Assembly (NCBI RefSeq): GCF_000020365.1 | Contig: NC_012108.1 | Location: forward strand, 434,001-498,000 | Length of the DNA: 64,000 bases | Source: Desulforapulum autotrophicum HRM2 | GTDB taxonomy: Bacteria; Desulfobacterota; Desulfobacteria; Desulfobacterales; Desulfobacteraceae | Direction of reading: 5' to 3' | Shown: in pieces, positions 53,263-62,989 of the stretch | Position numbering within the stretch: position 1 is the first letter of the stretch | Layout: every line of letters begins with the position of its first letter | Made by a program: the position numbers and the translations under genes | The notes under the pieces: generated by a model | Seen by the model: only the letters and a program-made list of their open reading frames with translations | Told to the model about the DNA's origin: nothing | The model's database searches: none

Positions 53263-54762
53263 ATGCACACAAAAAATATCAGGGCTTTGGTCAAAAAGCA
53301 ATTGAAATATAATCATCCTCACTGGAAGAATATGAAAAGGAAAGCGAAAAAAAGGCTGATCAAACAAGTGATGGATGAAGTAATAAATGGCTATGATTTT
53401 TCTCAAACGGTGACCCTTCCCATAGAAGAACTTACAGGCATTGAAGGTCAAACGCCCACAAAAGGAATCAAAACTATTGAGGAAATGGCTAAATATGTCA
53501 GCAACTTCCACAACGATAAACTTTTTGATTTCGATAAAAAAAGAAAGCCGTTTCCGGAGATAATTGATAAAGAACTGAAATTTATTGATGACCTTTTTGA
53601 TGATGCAATTATCAACAGTCTTATAGCGCCTGAAGGTTATTCTCCTTGCCATAGGTATGTTCAGCCATATCAGCTTTTTCGTATGGAAATTTTGAAGGTT
53701 ATAAAATATCCCGAAATCAGTTACAGGAAGTTTTGTACCGACGAGTATTTTGGCAGAGAAAGAAAACAAAACAGAAGATTTGTGAGATTGCCTTTAAACA
53801 CAAAAGAGCAGATTCATCATACAGAGTTGAGCCACTTCAGGAGCCGTTTATCTTTTACAAATTTGATGAATATCCTTGTTTATATCCTTCACCATTTATA
53901 TCAATCTGGTTGTTTGGCAAATTCAGTCATACATGCGATTGATTCTACTGAGCTTCCCTCGGAAATCAATTATCCACTGTGTACAGTTGAGGTTGAGGGA
54001 AAGAAAATACGCATTTATTCGGATATAGACGCTGATTGCGGCAGGCGAAGAAAGAAACGAGATAAATCACAGTACGTTATTGGTTACCGCATGCATACGC
54101 TTTCTGCAATCAATCCTTTAACCGGTCACTGTTTTCCATTGGTTTCTCTTATCGGAGCAGCCAATCATCATGATAGCCTGTTTTTAACGCCAGTGATTAA
54201 ACTTGCCCAGGCATTGGGCATTGATATGAAGTTGATCACAGCTGACCAAGCCTACCACGATAGTAATGGGTCTGTTCTTGAGAAGACCGGGGTTTATGTC
54301 GTAGCACCCCCGTCTGAAAAGGCAAAATTGCCTGACAATGTTTTGGATTTTCCAGTGAGGGTAACTTGCAACGACTTTTGTGATATTCCAATGAAAATTA
54401 TGGGGTGCTCAGGAAACGGTCATGAATTTGGCTGTACGGCCGCCCCTGGAGAATGCATATACGAATCAAATTGTCCAAAATATCGAACCATTGCATTTGA
54501 CAATGGGTGTTTTCAACCGATACCAACTTTTCATGAGGAGGCTCAAAGGGCAATAGATATTCGCAAAAATTGTGAGCGACCATTTAATCTTATAAAAAAA
54601 AGAGAAGGCCTTGAACAGACGAGGGTAAGGAGTCAGCATGGGGTTGTTGCCCGTTCAACATTTACAACAATCGCAACATTACTGATAGAAATGGCTGATA
54701 CAAGACGGAAAAGGTGCAAAAAGCAAGATGGACAACTGGATTTATTCAAGGTTGCTGGATAA
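53263..54762 (+). CDS. DDE transposase (IS4/IS1182-like)
   Basis: A 499-residue transposase with a DDE core: VIHAIDSTELPSEINY, LITADQAYHDSNGSVLEKTG and RPFNLIKKREGLEQTRVRSQ as the Glu region. A Cys-rich stretch (CNDFCDIPMKIMGCSGNGHE, CTAAPGECIYESNCPKYR) lies before the Glu, as in IS1182-type enzymes. Family call is approximate. The frame is intact. I could not define terminal inverted repeats; the element probably occupies about 53150-54850. A 62-base relic of the same gene is at 259-320. Confidence 0.85.
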   Translation: MHTKNIRALVKKQLKYNHPHWKNMKRKAKKRLIKQVMDEVINGYDFSQTVTLPIEELTGIEGQTPTKGIKTIEEMAKYVSNFHNDKLFDFDKKRKPFPEIIDKELKFIDDLFDDAIINSLIAPEGYSPCHRYVQPYQLFRMEILKVIKYPEISYRKFCTDEYFGRERKQNRRFVRLPLNTKEQIHHTELSHFRSRLSFTNLMNILVYILHHLYQSGCLANSVIHAIDSTELPSEINYPLCTVEVEGKKIRIYSDIDADCGRRRKKRDKSQYVIGYRMHTLSAINPLTGHCFPLVSLIGAANHHDSLFLTPVIKLAQALGIDMKLITADQAYHDSNGSVLEKTGVYVVAPPSEKAKLPDNVLDFPVRVTCNDFCDIPMKIMGCSGNGHEFGCTAAPGECIYESNCPKYRTIAFDNGCFQPIPTFHEEAQRAIDIRKNCERPFNLIKKREGLEQTRVRSQHGVVARSTFTTIATLLIEMADTRRKRCKKQDGQLDLFKVAG

Positions 54763-54857
54763 ACCTCGTACACGTACCTGGAAATTTGAAAGATTTTTAA
54801 ACCGGTTTGCTGGCTTGCCCTGTTATTGTCTGATGTTTTTCAAATGTAACTCTGACA

Positions 54858-56300
54858 ATGCTTTTGCAAGGGGAAAAGAACAAAAATAGTTCGCGTTACG
54901 ATCCGCGTGGGCAAAAAAATAAAAAAATTCCGATCAAAAAGACAAGGTGTCTTGATAATGTGTTAAAAACAGAACCGGTTTCAACACCCTTTAAAAGAGC
55001 AAGGCCAGGCCAGCGCCATTACAATTATCTTCACATGGCTGCAGCCCATGGGCTGACACGGGTTGCTAAGGCATTGCTGGATAAAGGAGCCGATATCTCT
55101 TCTCCCAATGGAGACGTCTTTGATTTGGATGCTGCAGGCTTTGCCGCATTTTACGGCCATGCCGATACATTGAAACTCCTGCTGGATTCAGGTGCCACGC
55201 CTTACAAACGTTACACAAACAGCAATCCTGCGGGAGATTACGGGCTTGCCTATTTTGCCGGCGCTTCGGGTTCCTATACTCTTTTGAGCCTGGCTGTAAT
55301 TTCTCAAAACAGAAGTGAAAAGATGATCGCATATCTGCTGGATCTGCCAGAATCCAGGCAATATGCCAAGATAGAAAAAGATCCTTTTTACATCAACTTG
55401 ATGATGATGACCGAAGTTGGCCCTCCCACAATATTTAATAAAACATTGGTAAAAATGAGGGAATGGGGATTTAAAAACAGTGAGGCCCTTGACCGGAAAT
55501 ACAAAAATGAGATTCAATCCCCTAAAGATGAAACGCCTGTTGAAAAGAAAACCACAAAGGATTTGATTCTTGAAGCCCTGAAGCAAGGGGATCTGGAAAA
55601 ATTAAAAGAAATAAAAAACAGGGGGGTCAATATCCCCGAAAATTGCCCGAATGCGGCATTTTATGCTGTTTCCTTTGACCAGGAAAATCTTATTTTGCCT
55701 TTGATTGATGATTTTGAAATTGATATTAACAGAACCGATAAAAATAGCCGTAACCAAACCATTGTAAATAGGCTTGCAAAATTCTACCAACCTAGACCCT
55801 TTATCACAAACAAAGAACTTTTCATGGGCCTTGTGGACAGGGGGATGGATATTAACATTGCCCCGGAAGGCATAACCCCTCTGACGGATATAATAGATGA
55901 TTTTGACAGGGATCCGGACTTGGCGTTTATTAAAGCAATGATTGACCGGGGTGCTGATTTCGGGGATCCGGCCTTTGCATTAAAACGGATATATACGCTT
56001 TACGATCATGGTACCTATACTCTTGTCGTAAATGATCCGCTTTTTCAGCCGGTAATGGAAAAGCTATACCGTAATTCAGACCTGGCTGATGTGGCAATAG
56101 ACCTGCTTAAAAAACGAGATCCCATTACCTATGAACCCAAATACCCGGAACGGGTTGAAAAATTGATGGAGATTGCCTATTGGAACTCGTATGCCTTTGA
56201 CCACTCAAAGCTTGCAGACTATGCCAAACAAAAAGGGTATGAAGATTTTCACAGGGTTGTCATTTTTTATAAGGGGAGTGGCAATCAAGACGCTTATTGA
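54858..56300 (+). CDS. Ankyrin-repeat protein, N-terminus possibly damaged
   Basis: A 480-residue frame with ankyrin repeats from about residue 50 (HYNYLHMAAAHGLTRVAKAL, DAAGFAAFYGHADTLKLLLD, YTLLSLAVISQNRSEKMIAY) and more degenerate ones to residue 420 (KDLILEALKQGDLEKLKEIK, GITPLTDIIDDFDRDPDLAF). Just upstream, a different frame (54799-54887) encodes CLMFFKCNSDNAFARGKEQK-stop, which looks like the end of a signal peptide, so one frameshift may have cut the true N-terminus off. The present ATG has no clear ribosome binding site. Confidence 0.65.
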   Translation: MLLQGEKNKNSSRYDPRGQKNKKIPIKKTRCLDNVLKTEPVSTPFKRARPGQRHYNYLHMAAAHGLTRVAKALLDKGADISSPNGDVFDLDAAGFAAFYGHADTLKLLLDSGATPYKRYTNSNPAGDYGLAYFAGASGSYTLLSLAVISQNRSEKMIAYLLDLPESRQYAKIEKDPFYINLMMMTEVGPPTIFNKTLVKMREWGFKNSEALDRKYKNEIQSPKDETPVEKKTTKDLILEALKQGDLEKLKEIKNRGVNIPENCPNAAFYAVSFDQENLILPLIDDFEIDINRTDKNSRNQTIVNRLAKFYQPRPFITNKELFMGLVDRGMDINIAPEGITPLTDIIDDFDRDPDLAFIKAMIDRGADFGDPAFALKRIYTLYDHGTYTLVVNDPLFQPVMEKLYRNSDLADVAIDLLKKRDPITYEPKYPERVEKLMEIAYWNSYAFDHSKLADYAKQKGYEDFHRVVIFYKGSGNQDAY

Positions 56301-56358
56301 GATCAGGCTTGATCTGATTGATTCAGCCGATAAAGGCACCCATGATAAATAAAGCATC

Positions 56359-56700
56359 ATGCTAACATTTATCTATTCAAGGTTGGGACTTTTTTGGGCG
56401 CTGATATTTTTTGCGGCGGTTATTTTTTGGCTGAGAAAAGAGATCTCCCGAAAAAATAAGTCCTACGGCATGATGGTGAACAGCCCTATGTTACCGGCGA
56501 TTCCAGTTGTCAGGCAGCTGTGCTATGCATGGTGGCTTGTTACGGGAATTTATCCTTCAAGCAGGAGGTCTATCACCAGGCACCGAAACCCGATCCAATT
56601 CCGGTTTTTATCCGCCAGCCTTCACTTTCTGCTGTTTTCCATGGTTGTGGCTTTTTTCATGGTGTTGATTCAATTTATAGGTTTATGGAAAATCATATGA
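56359..56700 (+). CDS. Small membrane protein, unknown function
   Basis: A 113-residue protein with two transmembrane helices at the ends (LGLFWALIFFAAVIFWL and LHFLLFSMVVAFFMVLIQFI) and a basic, soluble middle. Its stop overlaps the next ATG (ATGA), so the two are coupled. Family unknown. Confidence 0.55.
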   Translation: MLTFIYSRLGLFWALIFFAAVIFWLRKEISRKNKSYGMMVNSPMLPAIPVVRQLCYAWWLVTGIYPSSRRSITRHRNPIQFRFLSASLHFLLFSMVVAFFMVLIQFIGLWKII

Positions 56701-57287
56701 ACAACGAGATAGAAAAGAAACTGATAGCAATCGGTGTTGATTTGCCAAAAGGGATCGGCGAGGTTACATTTGTTTCAAAGTTCAACCCCACCCTTTTGAA
56801 AAATTTTACATATCTGAAATTGTTTTATTTGGTTGGAATTATCAGTTTGATATTGAATACAAAATATCATCTGCAAACAAACGATAATTCCTGGGACATT
56901 CATTCTTTCATGTTAATGTTCTGGATATATGTTGCGGGGATCATTTTTTTTATAAAATGGTTTTTCTGGAAAAGTGATGTCAAGATAGCAGGCGTCAATG
57001 GTCTTATCGTATACGGGTTTAGGTTCAGTGTTAAACACCCCAAAAGAACCTTGGTGTTTTATAAAAATATAGAAAAATTACAAAGATATGAAGGTGGGGA
57101 TGAATGGTGGAGACGATATAAATCCAAATATTACCAGTACGATTTTATTCAAAAGGATAAAGTAATATTTAGTGAAACAATTTTTTGGAACAGGCTCGAC
57201 GACGATGATGATTTGGATTTTATGGATCATGTTTTAGAAAGCTGGAAGCATTCTGCCAAGACTGCAAGATCATATTTGGTTCAATAA
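56697..57287 (+). CDS. Membrane protein with two helices, unknown function
   Basis: A 196-residue protein started at the ATG that overlaps the previous stop, rather than at 56520 deep inside that gene. Two helices (LKLFYLVGIISLILNTKYHL and MLMFWIYVAGIIFFIKWFFW), then a cytoplasmic or periplasmic domain with GGDEWWRRYKSKYYQYDFIQ and an acidic DDDDDLDFMDHV stretch. Last gene of the cluster. Family unknown. Confidence 0.55.
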   Translation: MNNEIEKKLIAIGVDLPKGIGEVTFVSKFNPTLLKNFTYLKLFYLVGIISLILNTKYHLQTNDNSWDIHSFMLMFWIYVAGIIFFIKWFFWKSDVKIAGVNGLIVYGFRFSVKHPKRTLVFYKNIEKLQRYEGGDEWWRRYKSKYYQYDFIQKDKVIFSETIFWNRLDDDDDLDFMDHVLESWKHSAKTARSYLVQ

Positions 57288-57390
57288 ATTTTAAGGGACA
57301 GAACAAGCGGTTTAAAAAGAAACACCCCTTTGTGTAATACAATGTTTGAGACAGGTAATACCGGAAGACCGTCCTCTATTCCTAAAACTT

Positions 57391-57880
57391 TTAAATCGGA
57401 AGGAACGTTATTGCCGATGATGGGTGAATGGCAAAGCCTGCCTTTACAGCATCCAATAGTCCTGATATGCTTCGGCTTACATAAACGATTTTGTAATCTA
57501 TCCCCGCCCTTTCCAGCCCCTCCAGTGCCCAGTTCCTTAAAATACAGCCCTCCTCAAATGTGGCCAGTGCAAGGATTTTATGTTTTTGCAGTACAAAAAC
57601 AGGATTGGCTGCCCACACCACAGGGGCGTGGGCAATCACCTGCCCACCTTCGCTGATCTAGGTACAGATCCCCACATCAAGTTTTCCGACATCTACAGCC
57701 GCTTTTATAACATCGCTGTTTTCGCATCTCATTTCAATGGTTACAGCCTTCAGTTGTCAGTTTTACAGTTTTTCCGATCCGGTCAAAGAATTTTTTGGCC
57801 ACCTCATTTTCAAGGCGTTTGATCTGCATACTGACGGCAGACTGGGACAGGTTGACCAGTTGACCTGTTTTTGTGAAATT
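57391..57880 (-). pseudogene. Broken LysR-family regulator
   Basis: Read leftwards: QLVNLSQSAVSMQIKRLENE, VAKKFFDRIGKTVKLT (winged helix), then in another frame DVGKLDVGICT, and then PVVWAANPVFVLQKHKILAL, RNWALEGLERAGIDYKIVYV and AVKAGFAIHPSSAITFLPI of the effector domain. The first 15 or so residues, part of the linker and the C-terminus are missing, and at least two frame changes are present. It lies divergently beside the glycyl-radical operon, whose regulator it may once have been. Confidence 0.75.
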
Positions 57881-58020
57881 TGATCATTCTCTCAATTACC
57901 AACAACACAGACAAACACAACAGATTTTGATTCTTATCATCAAAACAATTCATTAGACAAATTGTATAATGAAACTTAAATTGTTGTTTAACATAAACAA
58001 ATTCACCGTAAGGAAAACAC

Positions 58021-58629
58021 ATGAAAATATTAATTGTCGGCGGAAAAGGTACAATCGGTTCAAAAGTCAGTGCACATTTTTCCAAAAAACATGAAGTAAT
58101 TATTGCAGGAAGAAACTCAGGCGACGTTAACCTTGACATGGCAGACACCGAATCTATCAATAATATGTTCAAGAAAATCGGCAAAATAGATGCCGTAGTC
58201 TGTACAGCTGGCGAAGCCAAATGGGCAGAATTTGACTCTTTAACCGAAGATGATTTTTACATCGGCATCAAAAGCAAACTCATGGGGCAAGTCAATCTGG
58301 TTAGAATCGGAAAAAATTATATGAATCCGGGAGGGTCTTTTACACTTTCAACTGGGATTCTTGCCGATCATCCTGTCCTGATGACCACGAGTGGGGCCAT
58401 GGTCGGTGGTGCGATTCACAGTTTTGTAAAAGCGGTCTGTTTGGAACTCAAAGATAATATCCGTATCAATGTGGTCTCTTCCGGTCTCGTGGAGGATGCT
58501 GTTGAACATTATGAATCATATTTCCCTGGGCACAATCCTATTCCCATGCACAAAGTCGTTAACGGCTTTGTGAAAAGTGTTGAAGGTGCATCTACCGGGG
58601 AGATCATAAGAATGTATGATAATTGTTAA
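58021..58629 (+). CDS. Short-chain dehydrogenase-like protein without the catalytic Tyr
   Basis: A 202-residue Rossmann protein: MKILIVGGKGTIGSKV binds the nucleotide, DAVVCTAGEAKW is the NAG-like strand and GGSFTLSTGILAD carries the Ser. In the place of YxxxK it reads TTSGAMVGGAIHSFVKAVCL, so the usual Tyr and Lys are absent. A subfamily of small SDR proteins shares this change. It may be a reductase with different chemistry or a non-catalytic protein. First gene of a likely three-gene operon with the glycyl-radical enzyme, 37 bases away; AAGGAA precedes the ATG. Confidence 0.75.
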   Translation: MKILIVGGKGTIGSKVSAHFSKKHEVIIAGRNSGDVNLDMADTESINNMFKKIGKIDAVVCTAGEAKWAEFDSLTEDDFYIGIKSKLMGQVNLVRIGKNYMNPGGSFTLSTGILADHPVLMTTSGAMVGGAIHSFVKAVCLELKDNIRINVVSSGLVEDAVEHYESYFPGHNPIPMHKVVNGFVKSVEGASTGEIIRMYDNC

Positions 58630-58666
58630 ATTTAGACACTTTTACAGTTGAATCAGGGAGAATGAT

Positions 58667-61033
58667 ATGGCCAGCCTAACAGAAAGAATTTTAAGACTAA
58701 AAGAAAAAAGCCGAAATGCAGAGGTCTGGATTGACCCTGAACGGGCACAGATCATAACAGATTTTTATTCAGAAAATGCTGGAAAATACAGTATCCCTGT
58801 TTTAAGGGCTCGCTCTTTCAAAAATCTCATGGAGAAAAAAGAATTATACCTTGGTGACGAGGAACTCATCGTTGGGGAGCGTGGACGGGCTCCCAAACTC
58901 ATACCGACATTTCCAGAGATAGCGTGCCATTCCATAAAGGACCTTAAGGTTTTAAACTCTCAGAACAGAATTCCATACAATGTCTCCCCGAAAACCATTA
59001 AAATATATGAAAAAAAAGTTATTCCATATTGGGATGGTGCTGCCCTTCGTGACAGGATGTTTAACCAATTGAGCGATGAATGGCAGACAATCTACAACTG
59101 CGGTCTTATCACAGAAACCATGGAGCAAAGGGCTCCCGGCTCCATGGCCCTCGATGAGCGGATGTTTGGCATGGGGCTTAAAAAGGCAAAACAAGAAATT
59201 GAAGAGGCCATTAAAAATCTGGACTTTTTGAATGATTTCGAAGCGATTGACAAGCGTGAACAGCTCACCGCCATGGCAATCACCTGCGATGGTATGATGA
59301 TATATGCAAAAAGATATGCAGACATGCTTGAAAAAAAATCATCCGAAGAAACAAATAAAAAGCGTAAAAAAGAATTTGAGAAAATGGCAGATGTCTGCCG
59401 CAATGTTCCTGCAAACAAACCCCGAGACCTCTGGGAAGTTCTACAGATGAGCTGGTTTATGCACATTGGGGTTATTACAGAGTCAAATGGCTGGGATGCA
59501 TGTAACCCAGGCCATGTTGATCGCCATTTTTTTCCCTACTACAAAAAATCCCTTGAAACAGGACAGCTTGATGAGGAATCTGCCAAAGAACTTCTATGTG
59601 CATGGTGGATTAAGTACAATAATCATCCTGCCCCTGCAAAATATGGTGTAAGTGCACTTGAAAGTGGAACATACAATGATTTTGTTAATATCAGCCTTGG
59701 CGGAATCACTACGGATGGCAAAGATGCAGTAAATGATCTGTCCTATATCTTTCTTGAGATCCTTGATGAAATTGAGTTCATCCAGCCACAGGTGCATGTT
59801 CTTTTAAGCCGCATGAATCCTGAGCATTTTCTTAAAGAGGCCTGTAAGGTCATTAGAAAGGGTCGAGGTTTTCCTGCCATGTTCAACGCTGAAGCCGTCA
59901 TAGAGCAACAGCTCCGTGTTGGAAAGACCATTTCCGATGCAAGAGGGGGTGGAATTTGCGGCTGTGTTGAAACAACCTGCTATGGTAAGGAGGCAGCACC
60001 TCTCATTGGTTATATCAACATTGCAAAGATCCTCGAGCTGACTTTGCAAAACGGGTTTGACACAAGAACGAAAAAGCAGGTGGGCCCCAAAACAGGTAAT
60101 GTCAAAGATTTCAATAGCTATGAAGAACTCATGGAGGCCTTTAAAAAACAGGCCCGTTACATCATTGACACAAAATTAGTGGGATCCCAGTATTTGATCC
60201 AGATGTTTGCTAAATATGTTCCCCAGCCATTTTTATCCGTACTCATTGAAGGTTGCGTTGAAAGCGGTAAGGATTACAACGATGGTGGCCCGAAATATAA
60301 TGTATCCATACTTCCCGGTGTTGGAATTGGAACCGTTACAGACAGTTTATCAGCAATCAAAAAGCATGTATTTGATGAAAGTACATATTCAATGGGTGAG
60401 GTAATCGAGGCGCTCAATGCTGACTGGCAGAAGAGTGAAGAGATGAGATTAACCTTTGCCAATAAAACACCACGATATGGGAATGATAATGATTATGCAG
60501 ATTCCATAATGAGAGAGGTTTCCGATTTTTTTATTGACACTGTTGATGGAATAAAGGACAGCAGGGGCGGTACGTATAGAATGAACATGCTTCCAACCAC
60601 ATGCCATATGTATTTTGGTGAGGTAACCGGGGCTACATGTGACGGAAGAAGAGCAGGAAAGCCATTGTCAGAGGGTATTTCCCCCGTTCAAGGAGCCGAC
60701 CTGTGCGGCCCCACCGCTTCCTTGAAATCAGCTGCAAAAATGGATCACTCAAGAACCTGCGGAACACTTCTTAACATGAAGTTTTTACCAGATGTACTTA
60801 AAGGAGACATTGGTATTCACAAACTTGCAAGTCTCATCAGAACCTATTTCACATATGGTGGCCACCACATCCAGTTCAATGTTTGTGATGCCAAAACCCT
60901 TCAACTCGCACAAAAAACACCTGAGGATTATAACGACCTCATCGTTCGTGTGGCAGGATACAGTGATTATTTCAATGCCATTGGTAAAGATCTTCAGGAT
61001 GAAATCATCCAACGCTACGCACATGAAGCATAG
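58667..61033 (+). CDS. Glycyl-radical enzyme, GCVE type (HypD-like, substrate unknown)
   Basis: A 788-residue glycyl-radical enzyme. Active-site Cys433 and Glu435 are in GGICGCVETTCYG, and the radical glycine is in RVAGYSDYFNAI near the C-terminus. The GCVE motif marks eliminases and decarboxylases rather than pyruvate formate-lyase. Overall it follows trans-4-hydroxyproline dehydratase (HypD) closely: TMEQRAPG, NNHPAPAKYGVSA, YGNDNDYAD, MLPTTCHMYFGE. Compared with what I recall of the C. difficile enzyme, the pocket Phe at about 152 is Thr here (T151) and His160 is Ser (S159), while Asp277, Phe339 and Tyr449 are kept. The substrate may therefore differ from hydroxyproline. No proC gene is adjacent. 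Confidence 0.85.
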   Translation: MASLTERILRLKEKSRNAEVWIDPERAQIITDFYSENAGKYSIPVLRARSFKNLMEKKELYLGDEELIVGERGRAPKLIPTFPEIACHSIKDLKVLNSQNRIPYNVSPKTIKIYEKKVIPYWDGAALRDRMFNQLSDEWQTIYNCGLITETMEQRAPGSMALDERMFGMGLKKAKQEIEEAIKNLDFLNDFEAIDKREQLTAMAITCDGMMIYAKRYADMLEKKSSEETNKKRKKEFEKMADVCRNVPANKPRDLWEVLQMSWFMHIGVITESNGWDACNPGHVDRHFFPYYKKSLETGQLDEESAKELLCAWWIKYNNHPAPAKYGVSALESGTYNDFVNISLGGITTDGKDAVNDLSYIFLEILDEIEFIQPQVHVLLSRMNPEHFLKEACKVIRKGRGFPAMFNAEAVIEQQLRVGKTISDARGGGICGCVETTCYGKEAAPLIGYINIAKILELTLQNGFDTRTKKQVGPKTGNVKDFNSYEELMEAFKKQARYIIDTKLVGSQYLIQMFAKYVPQPFLSVLIEGCVESGKDYNDGGPKYNVSILPGVGIGTVTDSLSAIKKHVFDESTYSMGEVIEALNADWQKSEEMRLTFANKTPRYGNDNDYADSIMREVSDFFIDTVDGIKDSRGGTYRMNMLPTTCHMYFGEVTGATCDGRRAGKPLSEGISPVQGADLCGPTASLKSAAKMDHSRTCGTLLNMKFLPDVLKGDIGIHKLASLIRTYFTYGGHHIQFNVCDAKTLQLAQKTPEDYNDLIVRVAGYSDYFNAIGKDLQDEIIQRYAHEA

Positions 61034-61043
61034 AGAGTGAAAA

Positions 61044-61952
61044 TTGATAGAAGGTAATATATTTAATATTGAACACTTTGCCATACATGACGGGCCGGGT
61101 ATCAGGACAATAGTTTTCCTAAAAGGTTGTCCGATGACCTGTATCTGGTGCCATAACCCCGAAGGCTTATCAACGAAAAGGCACATTGTAAGGTATGATA
61201 AAAAGTGTATCGGTTGTGGAAAATGTGTAAAGGCTTGCCCACAAGGAGCTCTGGAGATATCGTCATCCGATAGTATTGTGCTTGATGCAAAAAAGTGTAT
61301 TGCCTGCGGTAAATGTGTGGACGTCTGTTGTGCAAATGCCATTGAGATGGTTGGTAAAACATTTTCCCCAAGGGAAGTTGCAGATATAACACTGAAGGAT
61401 GTCGCTTTCTATGATGAATCCGGCGGCGGTGTTACCTTTTCAGGCGGAGAACCACTTTTCCAGTGGCAGTTTGTCAGGGAATGTTCAAAACTCTTAAGGA
61501 AAAGAGGCGTACACATTGCCATGGAAACATCTGGGTGTGTCAAAGAAGATATCATAAAAGAGATTGCCCCACACGTTGATCTTTTTTTATATGATTTGAA
61601 ACACATTGATCCCGTTGAACATAGAAAATATTGTGGGATTCGCAACGAGAGCATCCTTGATAACCTTGAACTTTTGTCCCGCATGGGAAAGGAAATAATC
61701 ATCCGGATGGTTGTCATCCCAGGCGTTAATGACTCTCCTGGAACTGTGGAAAGGCTATGTGAGTTCCTAAAGGGGATCATTGGAATCAGATATATTTCAC
61801 TGTTACCGTTGCATAAATCGGCAACGGAAAAGTACAACCGTTTAGACAAGGAATTTCTTTTGTCTGATTTTGAAGTTCCCAACGATGAAGAGGTGAAAGC
61901 CATTGCTGAAATCTTTCAGAGTAAAGGATTTACGGTTCAAATAGGCGGCTAA
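61044..61952 (+). CDS. Glycyl-radical enzyme activating enzyme
   Basis: A 302-residue radical SAM activase, TTG start. CPMTCIWC (residues 29-36) binds the SAM cluster. CIGCGKCVKACPQGALEI and CIACGKCVDVCCANAIEM form a ferredoxin-like insert for two more clusters, as in activases of GCxE-type enzymes. FSGGEPLFQWQF is the glycine-rich SAM motif. It installs the glycyl radical on the enzyme encoded 10 bases upstream. Confidence 0.92.
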   Translation: MIEGNIFNIEHFAIHDGPGIRTIVFLKGCPMTCIWCHNPEGLSTKRHIVRYDKKCIGCGKCVKACPQGALEISSSDSIVLDAKKCIACGKCVDVCCANAIEMVGKTFSPREVADITLKDVAFYDESGGGVTFSGGEPLFQWQFVRECSKLLRKRGVHIAMETSGCVKEDIIKEIAPHVDLFLYDLKHIDPVEHRKYCGIRNESILDNLELLSRMGKEIIIRMVVIPGVNDSPGTVERLCEFLKGIIGIRYISLLPLHKSATEKYNRLDKEFLLSDFEVPNDEEVKAIAEIFQSKGFTVQIGG

Positions 61953-62084
61953 AGATCAATCCATCAGCGTTAAATTTAGATGATAAGCCAGCTTTTATAC
62001 CTCAGATGCTGTCAAAAAAAGGTCTCCATATTCCCTGTCACCCAGGGAGGCACTGCCAATTTTGGTTGACTTTCCGGCCAACCG

Positions 62085-62276
62085 CCATCTGTTAAGGACC
62101 AGGCCGATAAATTCACCCACACCTGTTTTCACATCTTCATGTGTGAATCATATATAAAACTGGCCCAAAAATTGTGCAAGCTTGAACCGGGATCTTTTGA
62201 AAAAAGGGCGATGTTTGCCAATTCCGGTGCGGAAGCCGTGGAGAACGCCATCAAGATTGCCCGGCATTTTATAAGA
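62085..62276 (+). pseudogene. Fragment of a class III aminotransferase (gabT-like)
   Basis: The frame encodes KDQADKFTHTCFHIFMCESY then IKLAQKLCKLEPGSFEKRAM and FANSGAEAVENAIKIARHF, a perfect match to the N-terminal third of 4-aminobutyrate-type aminotransferases. It breaks off exactly where the palindromic repeat array begins; the PLP lysine region is absent. The true 5' end is also missing. Confidence 0.8.
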
Positions 62277-62296
62277 AAATGTAGCCTCAAATTGTC

Positions 62297-62945
62297 GACA
62301 GCAGAGCCCCTGGCGGGCGATGGGACCGGCCCATTGGGACCCAAAGGCGATGAGCCCTTTTGCCCTGCCGGGCGTTAAGAAGCGCAGGCTGTTTGAGGAC
62401 AAACTTGCCCGCAGTTCCTGCGCTTTAGACCGGCAGGGTAAAAGGGTCGCCGACGGTCCCGGGCCGGTTCCATCGCCCGTCGGGGGCGGCATAATGCCAT
62501 TTTCATTATTCGTTGTGTTGGCAGGCCGACATGGCCGTTTATATGAAACTCTTGTCGGACCGGTAGACGGGAACGGGTATAACCCTCCGCTCATTCTCGC
62601 AGCCCGTCCTGGGCTGCTCCGAGGGAAACGGCAGCTCCTTCAGCGTCCATGCTGACCGCTGCCGTTTAATCCGCTGCGGGCAATACCCGTTCCCGCCCAC
62701 CTCTGCTGTCGAGTTTCTATATTCGTTGTGGCCAGAGCCGATACTTCGCTCCGGCCGTGCCGGTTTATATGAAACTCGCTTCGACCGGCCGGCGGAAACG
62801 GGTGTTGCCCTTCACTCATTCTCGCAGGCCGTCCATGGCCTGCTCCGAGGAAAATGGCAACTCCTTGGACCTCGTGTCCACCGTTGCCATTTAACCCGTT
62901 CAGGGCAACACCCGTTCCCACCGGCCTACTACTGTCGAGTTTCAT
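62297..62945. repeat. Array of three long imperfect palindromes
   Basis: Module A (62313-62480) pairs GCGGGCGATGGGACCGGCCC with GGGCCGGTTCCATCGCCCGT and CCCTTTTGCCCTGCCGG with CCGGCAGGGTAAAAGGG. Modules B (about 62560-62700) and C (about 62790-62930) each pair an AACGGGT block with its ACCCGTT complement and an inner GGCAACTCC/GTTGCC or GGCAGC/GCTGCC arm. Modules are joined by TTCGTTGTG...TTATATGAAAC spacers resembling the hairpin repeat of 617-712, and bounded by TCGACAG / CTGTCGA. No coding capacity; open frames here are fortuitous. Confidence 0.75.
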
Positions 62946-62989
62946 GCTTCGTTGTGTCCGCCAGGACATGTGGGTTATATGAAACGCTT

